Shown: positions 1 through 4,831, numbered from the stretch's first letter. The stretch is 5,523 nt of DNA from Verrucomicrobiia bacterium (GCA_025934545.1 JAICXV010000200.1:1-5523), one strand, 5' to 3'. Made by a program: numbers and translations. Notes: generated by a model from the sequence alone, not told the origin.

Positions 1-17
1 AATTTGTAAAATACATG

Positions 18-47
18 TTGCAGGTTTCCCCGATTTCTGGCTATAGT
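18..47 (+). promoter_or_regulatory. Possible sigma70-type promoter before the NusG-paralog leader
   Basis: TTGCAG at 18-23 and TATAGT at 42-47 are separated by 18 bases. The -10 box matches TATAAT at five of six positions; the -35 box matches only its TTG. Transcription would begin near 53-56, immediately before the first hairpin, giving a leader of about 165 bases. The position is sensible for the first gene of the cluster, but the -35 is weak and sigma consensus in this organism is unknown. Confidence 0.3.
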
Positions 48-56
48 CCACACCTT

Positions 57-76
57 ACTGGAAAAGTGTTTCCAGT
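57..76 (+). promoter_or_regulatory. Leader hairpin 1 (perfect 8-bp stem)
   Basis: ACTGGAAA (57-64) and TTTCCAGT (69-76) are exact reverse complements around the 4-base loop AGTG. The hairpin lies in the untranslated region before the NusG paralog. No U-run follows directly, so it is not an obvious terminator. It could stabilise the 5' end of the transcript or, as DNA, be an operator palindrome close to the inferred transcription start. The sequence shows the palindrome; the role is inference. Confidence 0.5.
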
Positions 77-78
77 GT

Positions 79-114
79 AAAAAAGCGCTGCCCGGAAGAC
101 ACGCCCGGGCGGCG
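79..114 (+). promoter_or_regulatory. A6 tract plus GC-rich leader hairpin 2
   Basis: Six A residues (79-84) precede a 10-bp stem in which CGCTGCCCGG (86-95) pairs with CCGGGCGGCG (105-114), with one G-U pair and a 9-base loop. On the + strand no T-run follows, so it should not terminate transcription towards the NusG paralog. Read on the minus strand, the same stem is followed by TTTTTT and looks like an intrinsic terminator for leftward transcription, yet no minus-strand gene is visible to its right. Its A6-GxGxTGCCCG part recurs at 832-847 in the second leader, which favours a role in the + strand leader. Confidence 0.5.
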
Positions 115-143
115 ATTGAGAGCCAAAAGGCAGTCGATTGAGC

Positions 144-160
144 AGTGGTTGCGCGCCACT
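144..160 (+). promoter_or_regulatory. Stem-loop with weak ops-like sequence
   Basis: AGTGG (144-148) pairs with CCACT (156-160) around the 7-base loop TTGCGCG. AGTGGTTGCGCGC (144-156) matches the Escherichia coli ops element GGCGGTAGCGTGC at 9 of 13 positions. It lies 59 bases before the start codon of an RfaH-like gene, where an autoregulatory recruitment site would be plausible. The match is imperfect and RfaH-ops recognition is established only in gammaproteobacteria, so this is a candidate only. Confidence 0.25.
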
Positions 161-219
161 AAGGACTTGCCTGTAAAAGATTTAGAGTCAAATGCGCAGC
201 AGAAAGCGGTTTTTAGGAA

Positions 220-816
220 ATGACCGACATGCACCGATCCTCGGACGCGTGGTATTGCGCACGCACAAAACCAAAACACGAGCACCTCGTGGCGGCAAAC
301 TTGCGCCGCAACCACGGGCTGACGGTGTTTCATCCGCGCCTGAAATTGGAGCGGACGACGACACGGGGAGTAGTGCGGGTCGTGGAGTCGCTGTTCCCTT
401 GTTACATCTTTGTCAGATGCAATGTGGAACAAAAAGCTGACGAGATTCGTTACATTTCCGGGATGAGCAGCTTGGTGCGGTTTGGAGACAAAATTGCGGT
501 CGTGCCTGATGGCGTTATCGAGGATCTTACGCGATGCTTTGACACGGACGAACCGCTGACGGTGGAAGATCGTTTGAATTCGGGATCCGAAGTGACCGTG
601 GCAGGTGGCGCGTTTATGGGATTTCACGGGATCGTATTGCGGGTACTGCCGGCAAAGCAACGCGTGCAGGTGATGTTAGACTTTTTGGGCCGGACCACCA
701 TGGCGGAGGTGGACAGGATAAGTTTGAAGACGGACCGGCGGATTTCCGACCTGGTCCCGACATTGGCAGCGGCGGGATTGATCTCAGTCGCGGCCACATT
801 GTCGCAACATAAGTAA
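220..816 (+). CDS. RfaH-like specialised NusG paralog (transcription antitermination protein)
   Basis: The 198-residue protein has the NusG two-domain plan. An NGN domain (about 10-105) opens with WYCARTKPKHEHL and contains ESLFPCYIFV (56-65). A KOW domain (about 120-168) contains GSEVTVAGGAFMGFHGIV and GRTT. VRFGDKIAVVPDGVI (86-100) parallels the VRFG...A-VP--VI stretch of E. coli RfaH, so it is a specialised paralog rather than housekeeping NusG. Such proteins (RfaH, UpxY, LoaP) bind elongating RNA polymerase and suppress pausing and termination in long polysaccharide operons. The HTTT segment that contacts ops in RfaH has no counterpart here (ADEI instead), and about 30 residues follow the KOW domain. 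AGGA (215-218) is one base from ATG 220 but ten from the in-frame ATG 229, so translation may start at 229. It is the first gene of the visible cluster, with structured leaders on both sides. Confidence 0.9.
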   Translation: MTDMHRSSDAWYCARTKPKHEHLVAANLRRNHGLTVFHPRLKLERTTTRGVVRVVESLFPCYIFVRCNVEQKADEIRYISGMSSLVRFGDKIAVVPDGVIEDLTRCFDTDEPLTVEDRLNSGSEVTVAGGAFMGFHGIVLRVLPAKQRVQVMLDFLGRTTMAEVDRISLKTDRRISDLVPTLAAAGLISVAATLSQHK

Positions 817-831
817 GCAGTGATTCAGAGG

Positions 832-859
832 AAAAAAGGGGTGCCCGAGCGAAATCGGG
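832..859 (+). promoter_or_regulatory. Second copy of the A6-GxGxTGCCCG hairpin element
   Basis: Six A residues (832-837) are followed by GGGGTGCCCG (838-847). CCCGA (844-848) pairs with TCGGG (855-859) around the loop GCGAAA. Bases 832-847 match 79-94 in the first leader at 14 of 16 positions, and in both places the TGCCCG end is the 5' arm of a hairpin. The repeat occurs only in the two non-coding leaders beside the NusG paralog. A shared recognition element is the natural inference. Confidence 0.4.
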
Positions 860-876
860 GAAACGTAGCGTTTTCC
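858..876 (+). promoter_or_regulatory. Hairpin presenting an ops-like GTAGCGT core
   Basis: GGGAAACG (858-865) pairs with CGTTTTCC (869-876), eight pairs including one G-U, closing on the three-base loop TAG. Bases 865-871 read GTAGCGT, identical to the centre of the E. coli ops element GGCGGTAGCGTGC, and are followed by a short T-run, as in ops. In RfaH-ops complexes the non-template strand forms a small hairpin with the TAG region exposed; the same arrangement is possible here. The helix shares 858-859 with the preceding CCCGA/TCGGG stem, so the two compete at the edge. Confidence 0.35.
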
Positions 877-956
877 TGCAAGTGCGGAGCCTTCTCTGAA
901 AGGGTTTTCCAAATCAACCCACAAAAAAGCAGGGTCGAGATCAGTAAAACTAAAAC

Positions 957-993
957 AACTACGCAGGACCTGTAGGGTAGTTCGCAAGGTCCT
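957..993 (+). promoter_or_regulatory. Possible H-type pseudoknot in the leader
   Basis: AACTAC (957-962) pairs with GTAGTT (977-982). AGGACCT (965-971), which lies in that hairpin's loop, pairs with AGGTCCT (987-993) downstream. All 13 pairs are Watson-Crick. The helices interleave, so they form either an H-type pseudoknot (connectors of 2, 5 and 4 bases) or two alternative hairpins that could switch. The complementarity is directly visible; which form exists is unknown. Confidence 0.4.
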
Positions 994-1019
994 CAACTTC
1001 TTCTCTACTAACGGAGTTT

Positions 1020-1044
1020 GTAGTCCCCATTCTCGGGGAGTTAC
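1020..1044 (+). promoter_or_regulatory. Strong leader hairpin with C4/G4 stem
   Basis: GTAGTCCCC (1020-1028) pairs with GGGGA(G)TTAC (1035-1044), nine pairs with one bulged G and one G-U, around the loop ATTCTC. No U-run follows, so it is not a standard intrinsic terminator. It is the last stable stem before the glycosyl transferase start and could be a pause or translation-control element. Confidence 0.4.
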
Positions 1045-1053
1045 ATCGCTTTC

Positions 1054-1072
1054 GGCCTGAGCCTTCAAGGTC
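1054..1072 (+). promoter_or_regulatory. Shine-Dalgarno AAGG within a possible sequestering helix
   Basis: AAGG (1067-1070) sits seven bases before ATG 1078 and decides that start. GGCCT (1054-1058) can pair with AGGTC (1068-1072), five pairs with one G-U, loop GAGCCTTCA, which would hide the ribosome site. The helix is short, so a regulatory effect is plausible but unproven. Confidence 0.3.
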
Positions 1073-1077
1073 AATTC

Positions 1078-1848
1078 ATGCATTGTTTTCATCCACAAAT
1101 CTCACAAAACGTTGATGCCCAACGCGGCTCTTTGCGCGTGCCGCAATGGAAGCGGGCCCTTGATATCGGTTGCATCGTGCTGGCTGCGCCAGTGGTTTTG
1201 CCGGTTGGGTTGATCATCGCGTTCCTTGTCAAAGTGATTTCGCCGGGGCCGGTGTTCTTTTACCAGGAACGGATTGGTTATTTGGGAAATAAATTTCGCT
1301 GCATCAAGTTCCGCACGATGACCCACAACGCCGAGACCAAAGTGCACGCGGCGCATCTGGCCGATTTGATTAATTCAAACCAGCCGATGACGAAGCTTGA
1401 TACTCACGATTCACGCGTCATTCCCTTCGGCCGGCTTTTGCGAGCATTCGGTTTGGATGAATTGCCGCAGTTGATCAACGTTTTGAAAGGCGAGATGAGC
1501 CTGGTTGGGCCGCGGCCGTGTTTGCCGTATGAATTTGAACGTTATCAGCCGCGGCATCGGGGCCGCTGCGCGACGTTGCCGGGACTGACGGGTCTGTGGC
1601 AGGTGAGCGGGAAGAATCGCACGACTTTTGAGGAGATGATCGATTTGGATCTGGATTATTGCCGGAAGAAATCGGTGTGGCTGGATTTGAAAATCATTGC
1701 GCTGACAATACCAGCGATCTTCGGTCAAGTTTGGGACACGCTAAAACGTAAAGCGGCGGCGCGACGCGCGCACAACGAACAGACCCGCGGGGAGACGATG
1801 GGCCATGAGAAACCAAGAGCTCATATAGACGTTGTGCACGGGAAGTGA
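1078..1848 (+). CDS. Initiating sugar transferase (bacterial sugar transferase / monotopic phosphoglycosyl transferase)
   Basis: This 256-residue protein should transfer a sugar-1-phosphate from a nucleotide sugar to undecaprenyl phosphate at the inner face of the cytoplasmic membrane, the first step of glycan repeat synthesis. The family signature is complete: KRALDI (25-30) leads into one hydrophobic segment (about 30-53), then SPGPVFFYQERIG (55-67), KFRTM (77-81), the catalytic Asp-Glu pair in LDELPQLINV (126-135), SLVGPRP (141-147) and PGLTGLWQVSG (168-178). It lacks the extra four transmembrane helices and CoA-binding-like domain of full-length WbaP/WcaJ proteins, so it is the short, PglC-like form with a basic, hydrophilic C-terminal tail (about 222-256). 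The start at 1078 is supported by AAGG seven bases upstream. Sugar specificity cannot be read from sequence. It is the first structural gene after the leader. Confidence 0.93.
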   Translation: MHCFHPQISQNVDAQRGSLRVPQWKRALDIGCIVLAAPVVLPVGLIIAFLVKVISPGPVFFYQERIGYLGNKFRCIKFRTMTHNAETKVHAAHLADLINSNQPMTKLDTHDSRVIPFGRLLRAFGLDELPQLINVLKGEMSLVGPRPCLPYEFERYQPRHRGRCATLPGLTGLWQVSGKNRTTFEEMIDLDLDYCRKKSVWLDLKIIALTIPAIFGQVWDTLKRKAAARRAHNEQTRGETMGHEKPRAHIDVVHGK

Positions 1849-1861
1849 CGCTGATAAACGG

Positions 1862-1881
1862 ACAGGCCCGGAGCGGCCTGT
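1862..1881 (+). promoter_or_regulatory. Intercistronic hairpin
   Basis: ACAGGCC (1862-1868) and GGCCTGT (1875-1881) form a perfect 7-bp stem with loop CGGAGC in the 74-base gap between the sugar transferase and the oxidoreductase. The downstream sequence is A-rich rather than U-rich, so it is not a standard terminator. It may block 3'-to-5' decay or be a pause site in an otherwise continuous transcript. Confidence 0.45.
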
Positions 1882-1922
1882 GGAGCAAAACTAACGAAAC
1901 TGCAGTACTAACGGAGAGAATT

Positions 1923-3086
1923 ATGCCAAAACCAATCAAAGTGGGTGTTGTCGGGTGTGGATATTGGGGCCCCAACCTCATCCGCAATTTTCGCGCGCTG
2001 CCAGATTGCAGCCTGAAGATGATGTGCGACCTGAGCCAGGACAGGTTGAAACATCTGCGCAACCTTTACCCGGAGGTAAAAGGCGAGACCGATTTTAATC
2101 ACATGATCAACGGCGCGGGTCTGGACGCCGTTGTCATCGCCACGGCGGTTAAGTTGCATTATCCGATGGCCAAAGCAGCGCTGTTGGCGGGCAAACATAC
2201 TTTCATTGAGAAACCGATGGCGTCCTCCTCCGAGCAATGCGCGGAGTTGATCGAGATCGCGGAGAAAAAAGGTCTGACGTTGATGATTGGACATACGTTC
2301 CTTTATTCGCCGGCGGTCAAAAAAATCAAAGAGATCGTCCGCAACGGCGATATCGGCGACATCCGTTACATTTCCGCACGCCGGTTGAATCTTGGTTTGT
2401 TCCAAAAAGACATCAATGTGACGTGGGACCTCGCGCCGCATGATTTGTCAATCATCCTCGACGTGATGGGCGAGGCGCCGTTGAGCGTCAATTGCCGCGG
2501 CAGCGCGCACGTCACCCCTGGTGTGGAAGATGTGACGTCGATGTGTTTGACGTTCCGAAACGATCGCTCGGCTTTGGTGCAGAGCAGTTGGCTGGACCCG
2601 CGCAAGGTGCGCGAGATGACCATTGTCGGCAGCAAACGGATGATTGTTTACGATGATGTTGAGCCACTGGAAAAAATTCGCATCTTCGATGCGCGCGTGG
2701 AACGTCCACCGCATTACGACACTTTTGCCGAGTTTCATTACGCCTATCATTACGGCGACGTTTACGTTCCTTACATCAAGCAGGAAGAACCGTTGCGTTC
2801 GGAATGTCAGCACTTCCTGGATTGCATTCGCGAAGGCAAGACGCCGAACACGAACGGCCGCCAGGGCATGGAGCTCGTGAAGATTTTGGAAGCGGCATCG
2901 TTGTCGCTCACGGAACGCGGCAGCCCGGTGCGTTTGGCGCACGGCAGCGCGTGGCATGTGCAGCGGCCCGAAGGAATTGAACGCGTCAAGCCGATCGTGC
3001 CGGCTAATGGAAACGGTCACGTCAATGGGAATGGGCATTCCCGTCGCAATGGCGGAGCGCGCAAGGGTAACGGCCTGGCCGGTTAG
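1923..3086 (+). CDS. Gfo/Idh/MocA-family sugar-nucleotide oxidoreductase
   Basis: The 387-residue protein is a NAD(P)-dependent dehydrogenase, probably oxidising the C3 hydroxyl of a nucleotide sugar. An N-terminal Rossmann fold has VGVVGCGYWGPN (7-18), followed by the family's EKP motif in HTFIEKPMA (92-100), whose Lys is catalytic in relatives. A C-terminal alpha/beta domain contains TWDLAPHDLSI (167-177). Next to an acyltransferase and an aminotransferase it fits the WbpB/WlbA role, but its YWGPN subtype differs from classic WlbA, so the substrate is uncertain. I place the start at ATG 1923: GGAG (1913-1916) is six bases upstream and the fold begins at once. An in-frame GTG at 1845 overlapping the previous stop would add 26 unlikely residues. 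The last 27 residues are a tail rich in Asn, Gly and basic residues. The next gene starts three bases after its stop, implying coupling. Confidence 0.9.
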   Translation: MPKPIKVGVVGCGYWGPNLIRNFRALPDCSLKMMCDLSQDRLKHLRNLYPEVKGETDFNHMINGAGLDAVVIATAVKLHYPMAKAALLAGKHTFIEKPMASSSEQCAELIEIAEKKGLTLMIGHTFLYSPAVKKIKEIVRNGDIGDIRYISARRLNLGLFQKDINVTWDLAPHDLSIILDVMGEAPLSVNCRGSAHVTPGVEDVTSMCLTFRNDRSALVQSSWLDPRKVREMTIVGSKRMIVYDDVEPLEKIRIFDARVERPPHYDTFAEFHYAYHYGDVYVPYIKQEEPLRSECQHFLDCIREGKTPNTNGRQGMELVKILEAASLSLTERGSPVRLAHGSAWHVQRPEGIERVKPIVPANGNGHVNGNGHSRRNGGARKGNGLAG

Positions 3087-3089
3087 CCG

Positions 3090-3569
3090 ATGCAACAGTC
3101 AAATCAGCAGATAGCGCCGAGCGTTAAGCTCGGCAAAGACGTCCGCATTTTTGGGTTTACCAATCTCTACGGATGCGAGATTGGTGACGAAACGAAGGTG
3201 GGGACCTTTGTGGAAATCCAAAAGGGCGCGAAAATCGGCAAGCGCTGCAAGATTTCGAGCCACAGTTTCATTTGTGAAGGCGTGACGATTGAGGATGAAG
3301 TGTTCGTTGGTCACAACGTCACGTTCATCAACGATCTATTTCCGCGAGCGACGGCTGGCGGGCAATTGCAAACGGAAGCGGATTGGAAATGCATACCCAC
3401 TTTGGTGAAAAAGGGCGCATCGATTGGATCGAGCGCGACTATTCTTTGCGGAATTACAATTGGTGAGGGTGCTTTGATTGGGGCGGGGAGTATGGTGACA
3501 AAGGACGTTCCAGCGGGGGCGGTGGTGGCGGGGAATCCGGCGAAGATCGTCAAAAAAAAGCAGATTTAA
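3090..3569 (+). CDS. WbpD/WlbB-like left-handed beta-helix N-acyltransferase
   Basis: This 159-residue protein consists almost entirely of hexapeptide repeats ([26 protein letters not shown] and others), the trimeric left-handed beta-helix fold of acetyl-CoA-dependent acyltransferases. The segment [20 protein letters not shown] (61-80) followed by NDLFPRA (81-87) is close to the WbpD/WlbB type that acetylates the 3-amino group of UDP-2-acetamido-3-amino sugars. The NPAK motif (149-152) closes the helix as usual. Length is normal for a stand-alone member. No good Shine-Dalgarno is visible, but ATG 3090 lies three bases after the oxidoreductase stop, so translation is probably coupled. The gene ends with an A8 run (3552-3559) encoding a lysine-rich C-terminus. 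The acyl donor could be something other than acetyl-CoA. Confidence 0.9.
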   Translation: MQQSNQQIAPSVKLGKDVRIFGFTNLYGCEIGDETKVGTFVEIQKGAKIGKRCKISSHSFICEGVTIEDEVFVGHNVTFINDLFPRATAGGQLQTEADWKCIPTLVKKGASIGSSATILCGITIGEGALIGAGSMVTKDVPAGAVVAGNPAKIVKKKQI

Positions 3570-3629
3570 GAAGCAAGATTCAGGACGCGGGGCTGTCGGA
3601 AAAGTTGAGCGCTTAAGAATTTCGTTTAA

Positions 3630-4742
3630 ATGAAAGTTCCGTTTTTAGATTTAAAAGCGCATCACGCGCCAATTCGTGAAGAGTTGGACGCTGCGATTGC
3701 GGAGGTTGTGGATTGCGGGGCGTTTGCCGGCGGACCGTATGTCGCGGCCTTTGAAAAAGATTTTGCAGCGTATTGCGGGACGCAATATGCCGTCGGTGTT
3801 GGCAATGGCACGGATGCATTATGGTTCGCGCTTCTGGCGATCGGTGTCGGCGCGGGCGATGAAGTGATTACGGTGCCGAGCACGTTTATGGCGACGGCGG
3901 AGGCGATTAGTTTTACCGGGGCGAAACCGGTGTTCGTCGACATTTCGCCAGACACTTACACCATGGACCCGGCCTTGCTCGAACGCGCGATCACTCCGCG
4001 AACGAAGGCAATCGTTCCGGTCCACTTGTTCGGCCAGGTCGCGGACATGGATCCGATTCTAGCGATCGCAAAGAAGCACAATATCCCGGTTCTGGAAGAC
4101 GCCTGCCAGGCGCACGGCGCTCAGTACAAGGGCAAACGCGCGGGCAATCTTGGTGTTGCTGGTGCATTCAGTTTTTATCCCGGAAAAAATCTTGGCGCAC
4201 TCGGCGAAGCTGGTGGCACCACGACCAATGATGCCGGATTGGCCAAACAAATGCAGGTGTTGCGCGATCACGGGCAGCAAGCCAAGTATCATCACTCGCA
4301 CATTGGCTGGAACGGTCGCATGGACGGCATTCAAGGCGCGGTCTTGCGCGTTAAATTGAAAGGTTTGGAAAAGGGAAATGCGGCGCGTCGGGAACATGCC
4401 CGGCAATATGCCGAACTCCTTGGCGACTGTGCGGAAGTGGTGCTGCCGAAAGAGGCTTCTTACGGAAAGCATGTCTATCATGTCTACGCGATCCGCGTGA
4501 AAAACCGCGACGCTGTGTTGAAAGCGATGACCGATTTGGGAATTAGTTGTGGCATTCATTATCCGGTGCCGGTGCATCTGACCGGGGCCTATGCCAGTTT
4601 GGGTTTTGGACGCGGTTCGTTCCCGGTTGCGGAAAAGTGCGCGGATGAATTTTTGTCGTTGCCGATGTTTCCCGAATTGACGCGCGAGCAAATTGCGTTT
4701 GTCGCGCAGGTGCTCAAGGACGTTATCCGCAAGGTGAAGTAA
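3630..4742 (+). CDS. DegT/DnrJ/EryC1-family sugar aminotransferase
   Basis: The 370-residue protein is a PLP-dependent aminotransferase (aspartate aminotransferase fold type I) that converts a keto-sugar nucleotide to the amino sugar, usually with glutamate as donor. Visible markers are VPFLDL at the N-terminus, GNGTDAL (59-65, phosphate binding), VPVHLFGQ (129-136), LEDACQAHGA (155-164, with the Asp that holds the PLP ring nitrogen) and SFYPGKNLGALGEAG (181-195), in which Lys186 is the expected Schiff-base lysine. The YPGKNLGALG form is typical of C3 aminotransferases such as QdtB/FdtB, while WbpE-type enzymes are also possible. With the two preceding genes it would make a 3-amino then 3-acylamido sugar. 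It starts 60 bases after the acyltransferase; that gap shows no clear Shine-Dalgarno or hairpin, so the start at 3630 rests on the VPFLDL alignment. Confidence 0.93.
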   Translation: MKVPFLDLKAHHAPIREELDAAIAEVVDCGAFAGGPYVAAFEKDFAAYCGTQYAVGVGNGTDALWFALLAIGVGAGDEVITVPSTFMATAEAISFTGAKPVFVDISPDTYTMDPALLERAITPRTKAIVPVHLFGQVADMDPILAIAKKHNIPVLEDACQAHGAQYKGKRAGNLGVAGAFSFYPGKNLGALGEAGGTTTNDAGLAKQMQVLRDHGQQAKYHHSHIGWNGRMDGIQGAVLRVKLKGLEKGNAARREHARQYAELLGDCAEVVLPKEASYGKHVYHVYAIRVKNRDAVLKAMTDLGISCGIHYPVPVHLTGAYASLGFGRGSFPVAEKCADEFLSLPMFPELTREQIAFVAQVLKDVIRKVK

Positions 4743-4746
4743 CCTT

Positions 4747-4823
4747 CGGAGCGCGGCCTTCATGCCGGCTCCATTTGGGATTTTTAGTAAAGCTGCCTGA
4801 AGCGGATTGAAATCCGCGCTCCG
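4747..4823. repeat. Palindromic intergenic repeat (REP-like, two nested hairpins)
   Basis: The ends CGGAGCGCGG (4747-4756) and CCGCGCTCCG (4814-4823) are perfect 10-bp inverted repeats. Inside, GGAGC-g-CGGC (4748-4757) pairs with GCCGGCTCC (4764-4772), and GCGGATT (4802-4808) pairs with AATCCGC (4811-4817). The element can fold as one long cruciform or as two separate hairpins. It almost fills the gap between the aminotransferase and the next gene, ending nine bases before that gene's ATG. It may act as a transcription attenuator or mRNA stabiliser; a T5 run (4781-4785) lies after the first hairpin. I associate this style of GGAGCGCGG...CCGCGCTCC intergenic palindrome with Verrucomicrobia, from memory and unverified. 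Only one copy is in the window. Confidence 0.65.
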
Positions 4824-4831
4824 GGAAATAA

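Larger units (their letters stand above)
817..1077 (+). promoter_or_regulatory. Structured 261-base untranslated leader of the polysaccharide genes
   Basis: No convincing gene lies here. By eye it folds into a chain of helices: an enclosing stem TTCAGAG/CTCTGAA (824-830 with 894-900); CCCGA/TCGGG (844-848 with 855-859); an ops-core hairpin (858-876); GGGTT/AACCC (902-906 with 916-920); a possible pseudoknot (957-993); a strong hairpin (1020-1044); and a weak helix covering the ribosome site (1054-1072). I do not recognise a known riboswitch: the GEMM and TPP core motifs are absent. Its place between an RfaH-like gene and the first glycan gene recalls leader RNAs used by processive antiterminators, such as EAR in Bacillus eps operons. 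No strong promoter is visible, so it may be co-transcribed from upstream. Confidence 0.5.

Noticed and set aside
192..440. Alternative + strand frame of 82 codons overlapping the NusG paralog start
   Set aside because: It is in another frame from the clear NGN domain and has no family features.
55..660. Minus-strand open frame of 201 codons
   Set aside because: It lies antisense to the well-supported NusG paralog, its product is Arg/His-rich and has no recognisable motif, and it crosses the hairpins at 57-114.
799..827. TTGTCG at 799-804 as a -35 box for a separate promoter of the second leader
   Set aside because: The sequence 17 bases downstream (GATTCA) is a poor -10, so I cannot support a promoter there.
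838..880. Resemblance to a TPP (GGGGTGCCC) or c-di-GMP GEMM riboswitch
   Set aside because: The conserved CTGAGA and ACCTGATCTGG parts of TPP switches and the GGACGCAAAGCC receptor region of GEMM-I are absent.
784..1098. Minus-strand open frame of 104 codons spanning the whole leader between the NusG paralog and the sugar transferase
   Set aside because: No recognisable domain, no clear ribosome site on that strand, and its path runs through several stable hairpins of the + strand leader. It is best seen as a chance antisense frame.
1845..1922. GTG start at 1845 for the oxidoreductase, giving a 4-base overlap with the preceding stop
   Set aside because: ATG 1923 has a well-spaced GGAG and begins directly at the Rossmann strand. 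The extra 26 residues have no family counterpart and would run through the 1862-1881 hairpin.
3552..3559. A8 run near the end of the acyltransferase as a programmed slippage site
   Set aside because: It lies six codons from the stop in a lysine-rich tail, where a frame change would alter almost nothing. I see no stimulatory structure downstream.
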